Assembly: GCA_016711435.1 (NCBI GenBank)
Contig: JADJSY010000042.1
Span: 1-61,921, forward strand
Source of the DNA: Lewinellaceae bacterium
GTDB taxonomy: Bacteria; Bacteroidota; Bacteroidia; Chitinophagales; Saprospiraceae
Length of the DNA: 61,921 bases
Direction of reading: 5' to 3'
Made by a program: the position numbers and the translations under genes. Below the pieces are notes generated by a model. That model was not told the DNA's origin. It saw only the letters and a list, made by a program, of their open reading frames with translations, and did not search any database. The number at the start of each line of letters is the position of its first letter. Position 1 is the stretch's first letter. This document shows positions 30,474 through 38,251 of the stretch, one piece after another.

Positions 30474-31322
30474 ATGCAAACACCACAGACGCTCAATGAG
30501 CGTATCCGGCATTTTTACGATCGTTCCACCGGCATCTGGCTCGATACCTGGGGCGAACACATGCACCACGGCTATTACGGCCCGGATGGAACAACTAGAA
30601 AAGACCACCTGCAGGCGCAGATCGATCTCATTACGGAATTCCTGAAATGGGGAAAGGTGGAGCGGGCTGCTCAAATGCTCGACGCCGGTTGCGGGGTAGG
30701 GGGGAGCGCTCGTTTTCTTGCCAATGCCTTGAATGCCAACGTATTGGGCCTTACTTTAAGTCCTGTGCAGGCGGAACAGGCTGCCCGTTTCAATCAACAG
30801 GCCGGACTGGAAGGACAGGTTCGGGTAGAAGTACAGGATGTGCTGCAACTCAAACCCGCGCAAGGCCCCTTCGATCTGATCTGGTCGCTGGAAAGCGCCG
30901 AACATATTCCTGAAAAACAGCGCCTTCTGCAGGTCTTTTTTGATGCGCTACGGCCCGGCGGCGTCTTGCTCATGGCCACCTGGTGTCACCGAAATACGCC
31001 GCCGGCGCTCCGTACCGGCGAACAGCATACCCTGCAAAAAATCGGAAAGTACTACCATTTGCCACCCATGATTTCCATCGGGGAATACGAACAAATGGCG
31101 CATGCGGCAGGATTCACTTCCATTCAAACGGCAGACTGGACCGACGCGATTGCGCCTTTCTGGCCGGCAGTGATTCGTTCTGCTTTGCGCTGGCGCAGTA
31201 TTGCCGGTTTGCTGCGTTCCGGCGGGCCAACCTTGCGGGGCGCATGGGCTATGCAATTTATGATCCAGGGATACCGCAGCGGCGCACTCCGCTTCGGACT
31301 CCTGCAAGCCCGAAAACCATGA
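30474..31322 (+). CDS. Gamma-tocopherol methyltransferase-like (VTE4 family) SAM methyltransferase
   Basis: 282 residues with the VTE4/Sll0418/Slr0089 pattern: IRHFYDRSTGIWLDTWGEHM with MHHGYY, DAGCGVGGSARFLA (motif I), LGLTLSPVQAEQA, the IWSLESAEHIP block, MATWCHRNTPP, YYHLPPMISIGEYEQM, ADWTDAIAPFWPAVIRSALR and a final ARKP. VTE4 methylates the chromanol ring; the close cyanobacterial relative Sll0418 methylates prenylbenzoquinols, so either step is possible. It begins 3 bases after the previous stop, and its own stop overlaps the next start as ATGA. The frame is intact. Confidence 0.82.
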   Translation: MQTPQTLNERIRHFYDRSTGIWLDTWGEHMHHGYYGPDGTTRKDHLQAQIDLITEFLKWGKVERAAQMLDAGCGVGGSARFLANALNANVLGLTLSPVQAEQAARFNQQAGLEGQVRVEVQDVLQLKPAQGPFDLIWSLESAEHIPEKQRLLQVFFDALRPGGVLLMATWCHRNTPPALRTGEQHTLQKIGKYYHLPPMISIGEYEQMAHAAGFTSIQTADWTDAIAPFWPAVIRSALRWRSIAGLLRSGGPTLRGAWAMQFMIQGYRSGALRFGLLQARKP

Positions 31323-32206
31323 ATACAATCCGGACTTTTATTCGTTTCAGCCGTTTGCATACCGTGGTCGGCACTACGCTGAGTATTACTGCGCTGTACC
31401 TGATGGCGCTGTCATTTTCGGACTACACTGACTGGCATGTTGCCATATTTTGCCTCACGCTGCTGGCTTGCTTGGGCGCCAATATTTACATCGTGGGCTT
31501 GAACCAGATCACGGACGTTGAAATCGACCGGGTCAATAAACCCTGGCTTCCGCTGGCTTCCGGCGCGTATTCCATGCGTACCGCTTATTGGATCATCGGT
31601 ATTTCAGTGCTGATTTCGTTGCTCGTTGCAGCCGTGCTGGGTCGCTATCTATTGCTGACTGTGTTGCTGAGCCTGGCACTCGGAACGGCATATTCCCTGC
31701 CGCCGCTCCGCTTGAAACGGTTTCACTTCTGGGCGGCATTTTGTATTATTGCCGTGCGTGGCGTGATCGTCAACCTGCTGTTATTCCTGCATTTTCACCA
31801 TACCATTAACGCGGCTTCAAATATCCCGGCAGTTGTGTGGATGCTGACTGCAAGCATTTTCATTTACAGCATCGCGATCGCGTGGTTTAAAGACGTGCCA
31901 GATATGGAGGGCGACCGGCGGTTTCAGATTCGCACGCTCTCGCTTCAACTGGGCGCCCGAAACGTATTGCGCATCAGTAACGCCTTGCTGGGCCTGTTGT
32001 TTGTATTCAACATTGTTGTCTCGCTCACGAGCAATTTACCGCTGAACAAATGGCTGTTTGCTTCTGTCCATACGCTGATGTTATTGGCTTTATGGATCGC
32101 TGCTTCGCGTTTGCGACTGGAGGAACCGGCCTCTGTGCGGCGTTATTACCTGTTTATCTGGATCTTGTTTTTTGTGGAATACGCGGTGTTTGCGGCGAGT
32201 GTGTAG
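31319..32206 (+). CDS. UbiA-family homogentisate prenyl/phytyltransferase (VTE2/HPT-like)
   Basis: About 295 residues with eight to nine membrane helices. The two Asp-rich motifs are of homogentisate-phytyltransferase type: NQITDVEIDRVNKPWLPLAS and KDVPDMEGDRRFQIRTLSL with LGARN. HPT condenses homogentisate with phytyl or geranylgeranyl diphosphate and decarboxylates it, committing carbon to tocopherol or plastoquinone. The ATGA overlap with the preceding methyltransferase gives translational coupling. It ends the operon 10 bases before the convergent YHS gene. No homogentisate-forming dioxygenase or tocopherol cyclase is in the window, so the final product is not settled. Confidence 0.85.
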   Translation: MNTIRTFIRFSRLHTVVGTTLSITALYLMALSFSDYTDWHVAIFCLTLLACLGANIYIVGLNQITDVEIDRVNKPWLPLASGAYSMRTAYWIIGISVLISLLVAAVLGRYLLLTVLLSLALGTAYSLPPLRLKRFHFWAAFCIIAVRGVIVNLLLFLHFHHTINAASNIPAVVWMLTASIFIYSIAIAWFKDVPDMEGDRRFQIRTLSLQLGARNVLRISNALLGLLFVFNIVVSLTSNLPLNKWLFASVHTLMLLALWIAASRLRLEEPASVRRYYLFIWILFFVEYAVFAASV

Positions 32207-32216
32207 TACGTCCGTA

Positions 32217-32672
32217 CTAATTCCCTTTCTTCGTTGATGCTTTCTGGTATTCAGCATCCGCCTTTTTGATAAAAGCCTTCTGGTCTTCGTCCCAGGTTGA
32301 TTTTACCTTCGAATTGTAATTCAGGTACAATTTATCTTCCACAACAGACCAGGCTCTGCCTTCCGTTTTTGCGGCGTAGCCCTGTGCCCATCCATACGCG
32401 CAATAACCGCCGTATTGCGGGGCATACTTTTCAGTATCTTGTATAAATGCTGCTTTGTTCTCTTCGGAAGCAAAATGCCATTGAGCGTTTTGCCATTCAT
32501 ACACAATGTTTTTTTGACCTTTCACGGCTTGTTTTTCTGTAAAATAGGCCACAGGATCGTATCCGTCGATCGCGCCTTTTGAAGTCGAATAAACATCAGA
32601 CGATGCGTGATCCTGGGAAAAACCTATTTGTAAGAAAAAGAGGAAAAATAATATCGAAGCAATAGATTTCAT
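32217..32672 (-). CDS. Exported YHS-domain protein
   Basis: 151 residues with a signal peptide (IASILFFLFFLQIGFSQ) and a YHS-domain core: GYDPVAYFTEKQAVKG, WHFASEENKAAF and YGGYCAYGWAQGY. YHS proteins of this form are common in Bacteroidota and are thought to bind metals. It lies 22 bases downstream of a DoxX-type gene on the same strand, forming a small operon. The frame is intact. Confidence 0.8.
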   Translation of the reverse strand: MKSIASILFFLFFLQIGFSQDHASSDVYSTSKGAIDGYDPVAYFTEKQAVKGQKNIVYEWQNAQWHFASEENKAAFIQDTEKYAPQYGGYCAYGWAQGYAAKTEGRAWSVVEDKLYLNYNSKVKSTWDEDQKAFIKKADAEYQKASTKKGN

Positions 32673-32694
32673 ATAAAATGATGTTGATGGGTGA

Positions 32695-33102
32695 TTAAAA
32701 TTGTTTTTTAAAAATGCGTTGAACTAAGGTATTCAGTTGCTCCCGGTGCAGCCACACGACACCGGCACAACACACAAAAACGGCAATTGCAAGGTAAAAC
32801 AGCAGGCCGCCGTCGCCCTGTATTTCGATGCCCAGTTGCGTCAGGTGCGCCATAATTGCCCCGCTGATGACGCCTAACCCAAGTGCGCCGCCTAATGCAG
32901 CCGTACGGGTCATCAGGAGCAGAACCACTGCTACCAGTTCAGCAATACCCGACCCAATGCGCCCGGCTGGTTCCAGGCCCAGGGTACTAAAAATGTACTT
33001 GCTTTCTTCAGCGCCGCTGAACTTGAAAAACAAAGTTTGGGCTAGTATGACTGCCGCAATAATGCGAAGTACCCAGGAGATAATAGATTGATTCTTAGAC
33101 AT
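32695..33102 (-). CDS. DoxX-family membrane protein
   Basis: 135 residues with four hydrophobic helices. The DoxX-type opening is WVLRIIAAVILAQTLFFKFSGAEES, with GSGIAELVAVVLLL in helix 2. DoxX proteins are small membrane subunits associated with quinol/thiol redox chemistry in some systems; the exact role here is unknown. It is the first gene of the DoxX-YHS pair, convergent with the prenylquinone operon. ATGAATG simple repeats (33108-33143) lie just upstream. Confidence 0.75.
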   Translation of the reverse strand: MSKNQSIISWVLRIIAAVILAQTLFFKFSGAEESKYIFSTLGLEPAGRIGSGIAELVAVVLLLMTRTAALGGALGLGVISGAIMAHLTQLGIEIQGDGGLLFYLAIAVFVCCAGVVWLHREQLNTLVQRIFKKQF

Positions 33103-33108
33103 TTGGTT

Positions 33109-33139
<31 letters not shown>

Positions 33140-33176
33140 ATTGCGGTTATTCGGTGCTGTAGTGGAATATACTTGG

Positions 33177-33695
33177 TCAGATTTCAGCTGTAGTACATTC
33201 TTTTCGGTGTCTTAACGTAGAAGGGGCAACGCCGAGGTCAGGATCGACGGATATCTCTGGAAAATGGGCTTCAAGGCCCATTCGAATGATCGCCAGGTGG
33301 TGTACTGCATGATCGAAAGCATACTGTAATTCGCGGCCCAGACTGGATAAGTAAGTAGGCTTAGAAGTTGAACTATCCGAAAACTCACTTTCTATTTGTA
33401 GTACCTGCCGAACATCTAATCGAACAACCGCTGATATGACCGATTCTAATACAGAGATAGCAATTTCCTGGTTTTCGGCTATCGAATCGTTGCGCGCCCT
33501 GCTGCCGTAATCGATATAAGCCTTGTCACAGCCCTCCAGTAGACAGGTGTAAAATTCAAGAATATGTCTGAAATGCTGCCCGACCGTACTCCCGTGAAAA
33601 AGGGCTATCGGGCAAGTATATACATCGGGCGGCAGCTGCCGGAGTAAAGCAGACATTTGGTTTTTAATTAAAAGCGTCCCTTGTTGGGCCTCCAT
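33177..33695 (-). CDS. DinB-superfamily protein, second copy in window
   Basis: 172 residues. The DinB-like His pattern is VGQHFRHILEFY, with FDHAVHHLAII in the third helix. The tail GVAPSTLRHRK is typical of a Bacteroidota DinB subgroup. It is unrelated in detail to the 27470 protein. The frame is intact and the product probably cytoplasmic. It is a single gene between the DoxX pair and a long family-3 hairpin. Confidence 0.75.
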   Translation of the reverse strand: MEAQQGTLLIKNQMSALLRQLPPDVYTCPIALFHGSTVGQHFRHILEFYTCLLEGCDKAYIDYGSRARNDSIAENQEIAISVLESVISAVVRLDVRQVLQIESEFSDSSTSKPTYLSSLGRELQYAFDHAVHHLAIIRMGLEAHFPEISVDPDLGVAPSTLRHRKECTTAEI

Positions 33696-33801
33696 GTGTA
33701 ATTCGTATTTATTGTCAGGTTTGAATGCTTTGTACGCTCGTTTTCAGGCTGTTGAATTGATTTTTTTTCAGAACCAATTCGCGTTGTATGTCAATCTGTT
33801 T

Positions 33802-33903
33802 TCGAGGGAATGTTCAGAAATGTGTGGCACACCTTCATCTGGACCTTGATTATCAATTAATTACGTGAGGTGTGCCACACTTTTCTGAACACTCCCTTTT
33901 CGA
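33802..33903. repeat. Intergenic hairpin, family 3, well preserved
   Basis: TCGAGGGAATGTTCAGAAAT with GTGTGGCACACC forms the left arm, and GGTGTGCCACAC with TTTTCTGAACACTCCC the right. The arms pair over about 30 bases. The loop of about 36 bases contains TTGATTATCAATTAATTA. It lies between two minus-strand genes. A decayed copy is at 27336-27415. Confidence 0.8.
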
Positions 33904-33926
33904 GTGCAAAAATGAACGATTAGCCC

Positions 33927-34667
33927 TTACATTAAGGTGCCTGGCGCCTGTATTTCAGGACGTAATGTTATCTTGCGGACATCTTTCCCTTCATTCAGCA
34001 GGTCAAAATAGTGCATTTGAATCTTGTGTGTTTGCTTTACCACCTGCGTAATACTTACCGTGCGAACACGATTGCCTCTGTTCATGACAAAATCGTTTTC
34101 CGGGTCGCCTACACTACCGTTGTAGTGTAAGTCCAACAAGGCTTTTGCATCTTTCCGCTGGGTGGTTTGCCGCAACCAATTGCGAAAAACCTGCTCACGG
34201 CGTTCCTGCATGGCTGTGGGATAAAGTGTTGACGAACACCAGAAATGAGGTTGGTCTACGGACAGGGTTTTAAAATACCGCTGTACCCCATCCCAACGTA
34301 TTTCCTGTATAATTTGACTGGAAAAGAGCAGCAAAGTGAAAGGCTCGATGCCTGTGCAGTCGTATTGTGCCAAAAAATCAGTCGGATGCTCCTGCTCCCA
34401 GGCATCGAGCAGCAGCAATCCCCGGCTGCGCCGGTAAGGCGGATTATGTGCGTGTTTGATAAAAGCACCGTTTAGTAAACACGCCGTTTGTCCCTTGTTA
34501 TCACTGATAATCCAGGTACCGCCTGCTTTGGTATCCTGCGGGAACAACAAAGTGCGCCACTCGTTTTTTATGCGTGTAATCGCCTGCGGCGACCTGCTGG
34601 GCGCTTCATCTCGGTTGTGGGTCAGGATAATACCATGCGGGGTAGCGTAGTAAGTGACGGTGCACAT
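33927..34667 (-). CDS. NRDE/TANGO2-family protein
   Basis: 246 residues beginning MCTVTYYATPHGIILTHNRDEAP. The Cys2 and the N-R-D-E motif define the TANGO2/NRDE family. Also present are AGGTWIISDNKGQTACLLNG and a C-terminal FVMNRGNRVRTVSITQV. TANGO2 homologues are linked to haem or lipid handling in eukaryotes; the bacterial role is unclear. The frame is intact. A TAATTTTG word on the minus strand at 34729-34736 could be its -7 box. Confidence 0.85.
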   Translation of the reverse strand: MCTVTYYATPHGIILTHNRDEAPSRSPQAITRIKNEWRTLLFPQDTKAGGTWIISDNKGQTACLLNGAFIKHAHNPPYRRSRGLLLLDAWEQEHPTDFLAQYDCTGIEPFTLLLFSSQIIQEIRWDGVQRYFKTLSVDQPHFWCSSTLYPTAMQERREQVFRNWLRQTTQRKDAKALLDLHYNGSVGDPENDFVMNRGNRVRTVSITQVVKQTHKIQMHYFDLLNEGKDVRKITLRPEIQAPGTLM

Positions 34668-34714
34668 AAAAGTGTATTCGGGTATTTGAAGATTCGAAAA
34701 TTTGAGTGCATAAC

Positions 34715-34810
34715 AATAAGTTGGCGGGCAAAATTAATCAGCACTAAATCTTCTGTAACTCATTGACTAACATTGCCTTTTGCCCCTTGCAATTTTGCCC
34801 TTTTACTTAC
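34715..34810 (+). repeat. Dispersed ~95-bp repeat, copy 1
   Basis: A block running from GGCGGGCAAAATTAAT through CTAAATCTTCTGTAACTCAT to GCAATTTTGCCCTTTTACTT is about 85 percent identical by eye to 47190-47289. Its last 35 bases recur inverted at 58354-58395. It contains no open frame and fills the gap upstream of the NRDE gene. Confidence 0.65.
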
Positions 34811-34843
34811 CTTAATCCAATACTTGAATTTTAGAATCCGCAA

Positions 34844-35563
34844 CTATTCCTTCCCATTCTGCCAGTTTGTTATCAATAACAGCCCTGGTTTTTCCATGAG
34901 CATTTCAGCATTATCGTCAAAAACCGGATCCCCAAAATGAATCCGAACATACATTTCAGGTTTGCCGAAACTGCGCAAAAAGTGCGGTATAAAACTTTCT
35001 TTGCCGATCCACGCATCTGCTACATCGTCGTAACTGATCGCAATAGGCACTACTCCTTTGCCCATGTCGGCAGCTGTTTGAAAAGCGCCGGGGCGGAGCG
35101 GCAACATTTTGGCCATAGCTGAAGTGGTGCCTTCCGGGTAAACCAGAACAGGTTTTCCTTCTTTCAAAGCAGATCTGATGGCAGCCCTGATATCGGCCCG
35201 GCTTTCCTTGTTGTCACGCACCACAAACAGAATCCCGGTTACTTTTACGCCAAACCAAAAAGTGGCCATTTAGCAACTTCCGCCTTTGCCACGGGCAAAA
35301 ATGCAACCGCCTGCGCTTTAATAACAGGATCAATATAACTCTGGTGGTTCGAAATAAACAGGTAATTGCCGTCCACTGGATGGCCCGTTTGGTTGATCCT
35401 GACTTTCAGAAAACGAATCAAGGCGCGTGCTATCCCTGACGCCGCCGGATAGCCCACATCACATCTTTTTTAGCAAGGCAACGCCTATCGCTATGGGGAT
35501 TAAATGCGCTGAAATAATAACAGCCATGCCCAGCAGGTGATAATATGATCGTAATTTGTACAT
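34844..35563 (-). CDS. PlsC-like 1-acylglycerol-phosphate acyltransferase (GlsA/OlsA-like candidate), frameshifted
   Basis: About 240 residues from the ATG at 35563 (MYKLRSYYHLLGMAV, membrane anchor). Acyltransferase motif I is SNHQSYIDPV (H-x4-D), followed after an indel near 35260 by VYPEGTTS (motif III) and VVPIAIS. A first frame change lies near 35460. It sits 10 bases downstream of an OlsB/GlsB-like N-acyltransferase gene. That pairing is how amino-acid-containing lipids (glycine or ornithine lipids) are made: N-acylation, then O-acylation. Phosphatidic acid synthesis is the alternative. Confidence 0.75.
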
Positions 35564-35573
35564 AACAATAGCC

Positions 35574-36506
35574 TCAACCTGTCCGTTGCAGGTTTTCGAT
35601 AGTGGATGCAGGCAAGTCGTTCATATCAAGGATCATAAAACCATCGAGGCAATCCGAGAAATTGGGGTCCAGGTTGAAACCGATAAAGTGTGCATTCTGG
35701 CGAAGATACTGCCGCAGCAATACAGGCATTCGGGCGCCTTTTGCTTCTATACTTTCAATAAATTTATCCAGATTGGCCAGATTCCCGCCGAAGGTTTTAA
35801 TGATATTATTGATTTTCCACTTTTTTCGCACTTTGACCTTAAAGGGTTTGCGCGGTTTCAGGCGTCTTGCAAGTCGTTTGTTGTAATAATACTTTTTCAA
35901 AAATACAACCAGCACCTCCCGTGAAATATCTGAAAACTGCCTGCTGATACTGACAGGTCCCAGAATATAACGATACTGTGGATTTTGCATTAAAAAGGCC
36001 AGAATCCCTTTCCACAACAGGAACAAAGGCAGGGGTTTACGCTGGTAATCGGCGACAATGTAAGAGCGACCAAGTTCAAGCGACAGACTTAGAATCGGGA
36101 AAAACTTTTTTCTGATCTTGAATAAAGTGGAAATATAAAAGCCATCGACGCCTAAATGTTCAAAGATTTCATCGCCGCAACCAAGCCGGTAACCGCCTGC
36201 AATGCGCCGTTCGTTTTTATCCCAAATAATCAACTGACGGTAGTAGTCGTCGAATGCGTCGATGTCGCGGCTGCGCCCGGTGCCTTCGCCGACACTGCGA
36301 AAAGTAATTTCCCGGAGTCTTCCTATTTCCAGCAATAGATGCGGAATTTCAGCAGCAACTGCTACAAAAACTTCAAAATGGGATTGTTCCAGCGCCAGGC
36401 TATGGCTGCGCAACAACTCAATTTCCTGGTCCAGAATTTCGGACGCTATGGCGTTTGCAATGGGTTCTGACATTGTAAGGATTGAAGGATGAGCACTAAA
36501 ATTCAT
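35574..36506 (-). CDS. GNAT/hemolysin-type N-acyltransferase (OlsB/GlsB-like)
   Basis: 310 residues of the acyl-ACP-dependent N-acyltransferase group: EIGRLREITFRSVGEGTGR, FDDYYRQLIIWD, ELGRSYI, QYRYILGPVSIS, then a basic region and a C-terminal part typical of Bacteroidota members. In Bacteroides the homologue GlsB acylates glycine to start glycine-lipid synthesis; in proteobacteria OlsB acts on ornithine. The ATG at 36506 overlaps the upstream stop as ATGA, which supports this start over MSEP at 36473. Downstream is the PlsC-like partner. The frame is intact. Confidence 0.78.
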   Translation of the reverse strand: MNFSAHPSILTMSEPIANAIASEILDQEIELLRSHSLALEQSHFEVFVAVAAEIPHLLLEIGRLREITFRSVGEGTGRSRDIDAFDDYYRQLIIWDKNERRIAGGYRLGCGDEIFEHLGVDGFYISTLFKIRKKFFPILSLSLELGRSYIVADYQRKPLPLFLLWKGILAFLMQNPQYRYILGPVSISRQFSDISREVLVVFLKKYYYNKRLARRLKPRKPFKVKVRKKWKINNIIKTFGGNLANLDKFIESIEAKGARMPVLLRQYLRQNAHFIGFNLDPNFSDCLDGFMILDMNDLPASTIENLQRTG

Positions 36507-37546
36507 CCGAATTGATTTTTATAAGCCAGGTATTGTTGCGCCTTAGAGCGACCTTCTTTCAGGGTGGCAACGGTTACGCCCATTTTCCGGTTGGCCTCAC
36601 TCACTTCAAATATAAGTTTCCAATGCCGCCAGAAATCCCTGTAAGCCCGCCACGCACCTACCGAAGGATCATATACATGCGCGGGTTCGCCTAATACGCC
36701 GTTGAGTTCCATCACCTGAATCCGCCCGTTTTTAAGGTCATCCATGCCGGCACATTTGAGGTCGAAACGACCGTAATGGATGCCTTCGATCTGGCGGCAA
36801 ATATTTTCAAAAGCCTGAATTAACTGCTTGTCAATCAGGTGATTGCCATTTAAAAACTTAGTGCCAAGGCAGTGGTTTCCAATCATGCCCAAGGGTAATA
36901 CTTCGCCGGTTTGCAACACCTGATCCATCTGTTCGGGGTATTCCTTTTCGAGCCGTTCGAGTTGAAATGCCGCGCGCGGATTTTGAAGAATCAATTCCCG
37001 GATACTTCGCCGCCCGTCGCCAACGACTTGTAAAAACTCTTTGATGCAAACCGAAGTGATCTCAAACCGGCTTTTTGGGCCTGGAAACAGGATAAACAAC
37101 ACGCTTGCTTCCAGCGGTAAATCGATCCATTCCTGCAAGATGAAATCGACCGGGTATTGCGTCAAATGCTGCCGGAGTTGCTCGGCAGATGCTATTTTTT
37201 TAACCAAAAAACCACGTTCACCAACATCCGGTTTGGCGATTAACGGAAAAGCAAGACCAGTTGATTGTATCGCGCTTTCGACTTGTTCAAAAGGAATACC
37301 GGCTCTGACAAGCACCATATTAGGCCTGATTCCTGTCGGAAGTCGCTGCAAAATGTCGTATTTCGATTCTCCCCAGGCGCCACCTAATGGGATGGCCGGA
37401 TTGGCTGCGCTAAAAAAAAGCAGGTGCCTCGCCCTGGCGGCATGCCATATATAAAATCCTGCGACGGGCAGGTTGCTCAGCCACATCGGCAGAAATTCCC
37501 AGGTCGTCCAGCGTACCCAGGCTCGTTTTACTTTTGAATAGATCAT
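36503..37546 (-). CDS. ATP-grasp domain protein (D-Ala-D-Ala ligase-like fold)
   Basis: 347 residues. The ATP-grasp core is recognisable: PLIAKPDVGERGFLVKKI (nucleotide-binding Lys), FILQEWIDLP, YGRFDLKCAGMDDL and the metal-binding IQVMELNGVLGEP. These enzymes join a carboxylate to an amine or thiol. The substrate is unknown. Overlap by ATGA with the N-acyltransferase gene suggests a step tied to the amino-acid lipid or an envelope modification. The frame is intact. Confidence 0.7.
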   Translation of the reverse strand: MIYSKVKRAWVRWTTWEFLPMWLSNLPVAGFYIWHAARARHLLFFSAANPAIPLGGAWGESKYDILQRLPTGIRPNMVLVRAGIPFEQVESAIQSTGLAFPLIAKPDVGERGFLVKKIASAEQLRQHLTQYPVDFILQEWIDLPLEASVLFILFPGPKSRFEITSVCIKEFLQVVGDGRRSIRELILQNPRAAFQLERLEKEYPEQMDQVLQTGEVLPLGMIGNHCLGTKFLNGNHLIDKQLIQAFENICRQIEGIHYGRFDLKCAGMDDLKNGRIQVMELNGVLGEPAHVYDPSVGAWRAYRDFWRHWKLIFEVSEANRKMGVTVATLKEGRSKAQQYLAYKNQFG

Positions 37547-37633
37547 ATTGATGCCTCAAAAGTGGGCACTTATTGGAAGTCGGTCTATAACGCAGGCCAA
37601 TTATCGAATAAAACGTCCACAAGCGGACACGTT

Positions 37634-38245
37634 TCAGAATAAATTCACCAAAATTTTACCTGCAAGTAACAGAAAAATAACACCGATAAACCTGTTGGCA
37701 TAAAGACCAATCTGACCGGACCGGTTAACCATCGTTTGTGCGGCCCATGCATAAAAGGATAATACGATTAAAGTGCCTATTCCCACGCCGGTAGAAAAAA
37801 ACAGGATAGAATAAGCGCTTTCTACCCACCAACCGTTGACTTTCAACCAGCCACAATACGCAAACCAATAAGGTAGTGCCAGCAAATTAAACAGACTTAC
37901 CAAAGCGCCTCTGCCCATTTGCCGCCAGGCGGATACCTGCGGTAAGGCTGTTTGCGGCGGATTTGCGGCGATTGCCCGTGTCAGCAGGTATATACCTCCT
38001 GCTAAAAAAACCAGCAAAGCGCCCCATTGAAACCAGTTTTCAACCATCGGATGCGCTATCAACCATGTTGCTATGGCGCTCGCCAGCCAGGCTTGCCAAA
38101 ATTCTACCATGCTGGCGCCAAAAGCCGCCCAAAGCGCAGCCTTCAGTCCTTTTTGAATGGAAGTGTATGCCACCAACAGACTGATTAGTCCGGGAGGTAG
38201 CGAACCGATCAAACTGAGTAGCAAGCCAAATAACAATAAAATCAC
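37634..38245 (-). CDS. LysE-family transporter
   Basis: 203 residues, six hydrophobic helices. The LysE/RhtB-type opening is LLSLIGSLPPGLISLLVAYTS with QKGLKAALWAAFGAS, and a helix-4 stretch reads SLFNLLALPYWFAY. The family exports amino acids or related small molecules, here with unknown substrate. It starts 6 bases after the HEAT/cytochrome gene and precedes the ATP-grasp gene by about 90 bases, all on the minus strand. The frame is intact. Confidence 0.75.
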   Translation of the reverse strand: MILLLFGLLLSLIGSLPPGLISLLVAYTSIQKGLKAALWAAFGASMVEFWQAWLASAIATWLIAHPMVENWFQWGALLVFLAGGIYLLTRAIAANPPQTALPQVSAWRQMGRGALVSLFNLLALPYWFAYCGWLKVNGWWVESAYSILFFSTGVGIGTLIVLSFYAWAAQTMVNRSGQIGLYANRFIGVIFLLLAGKILVNLF

Positions 38246-38251
38246 GGCAGA

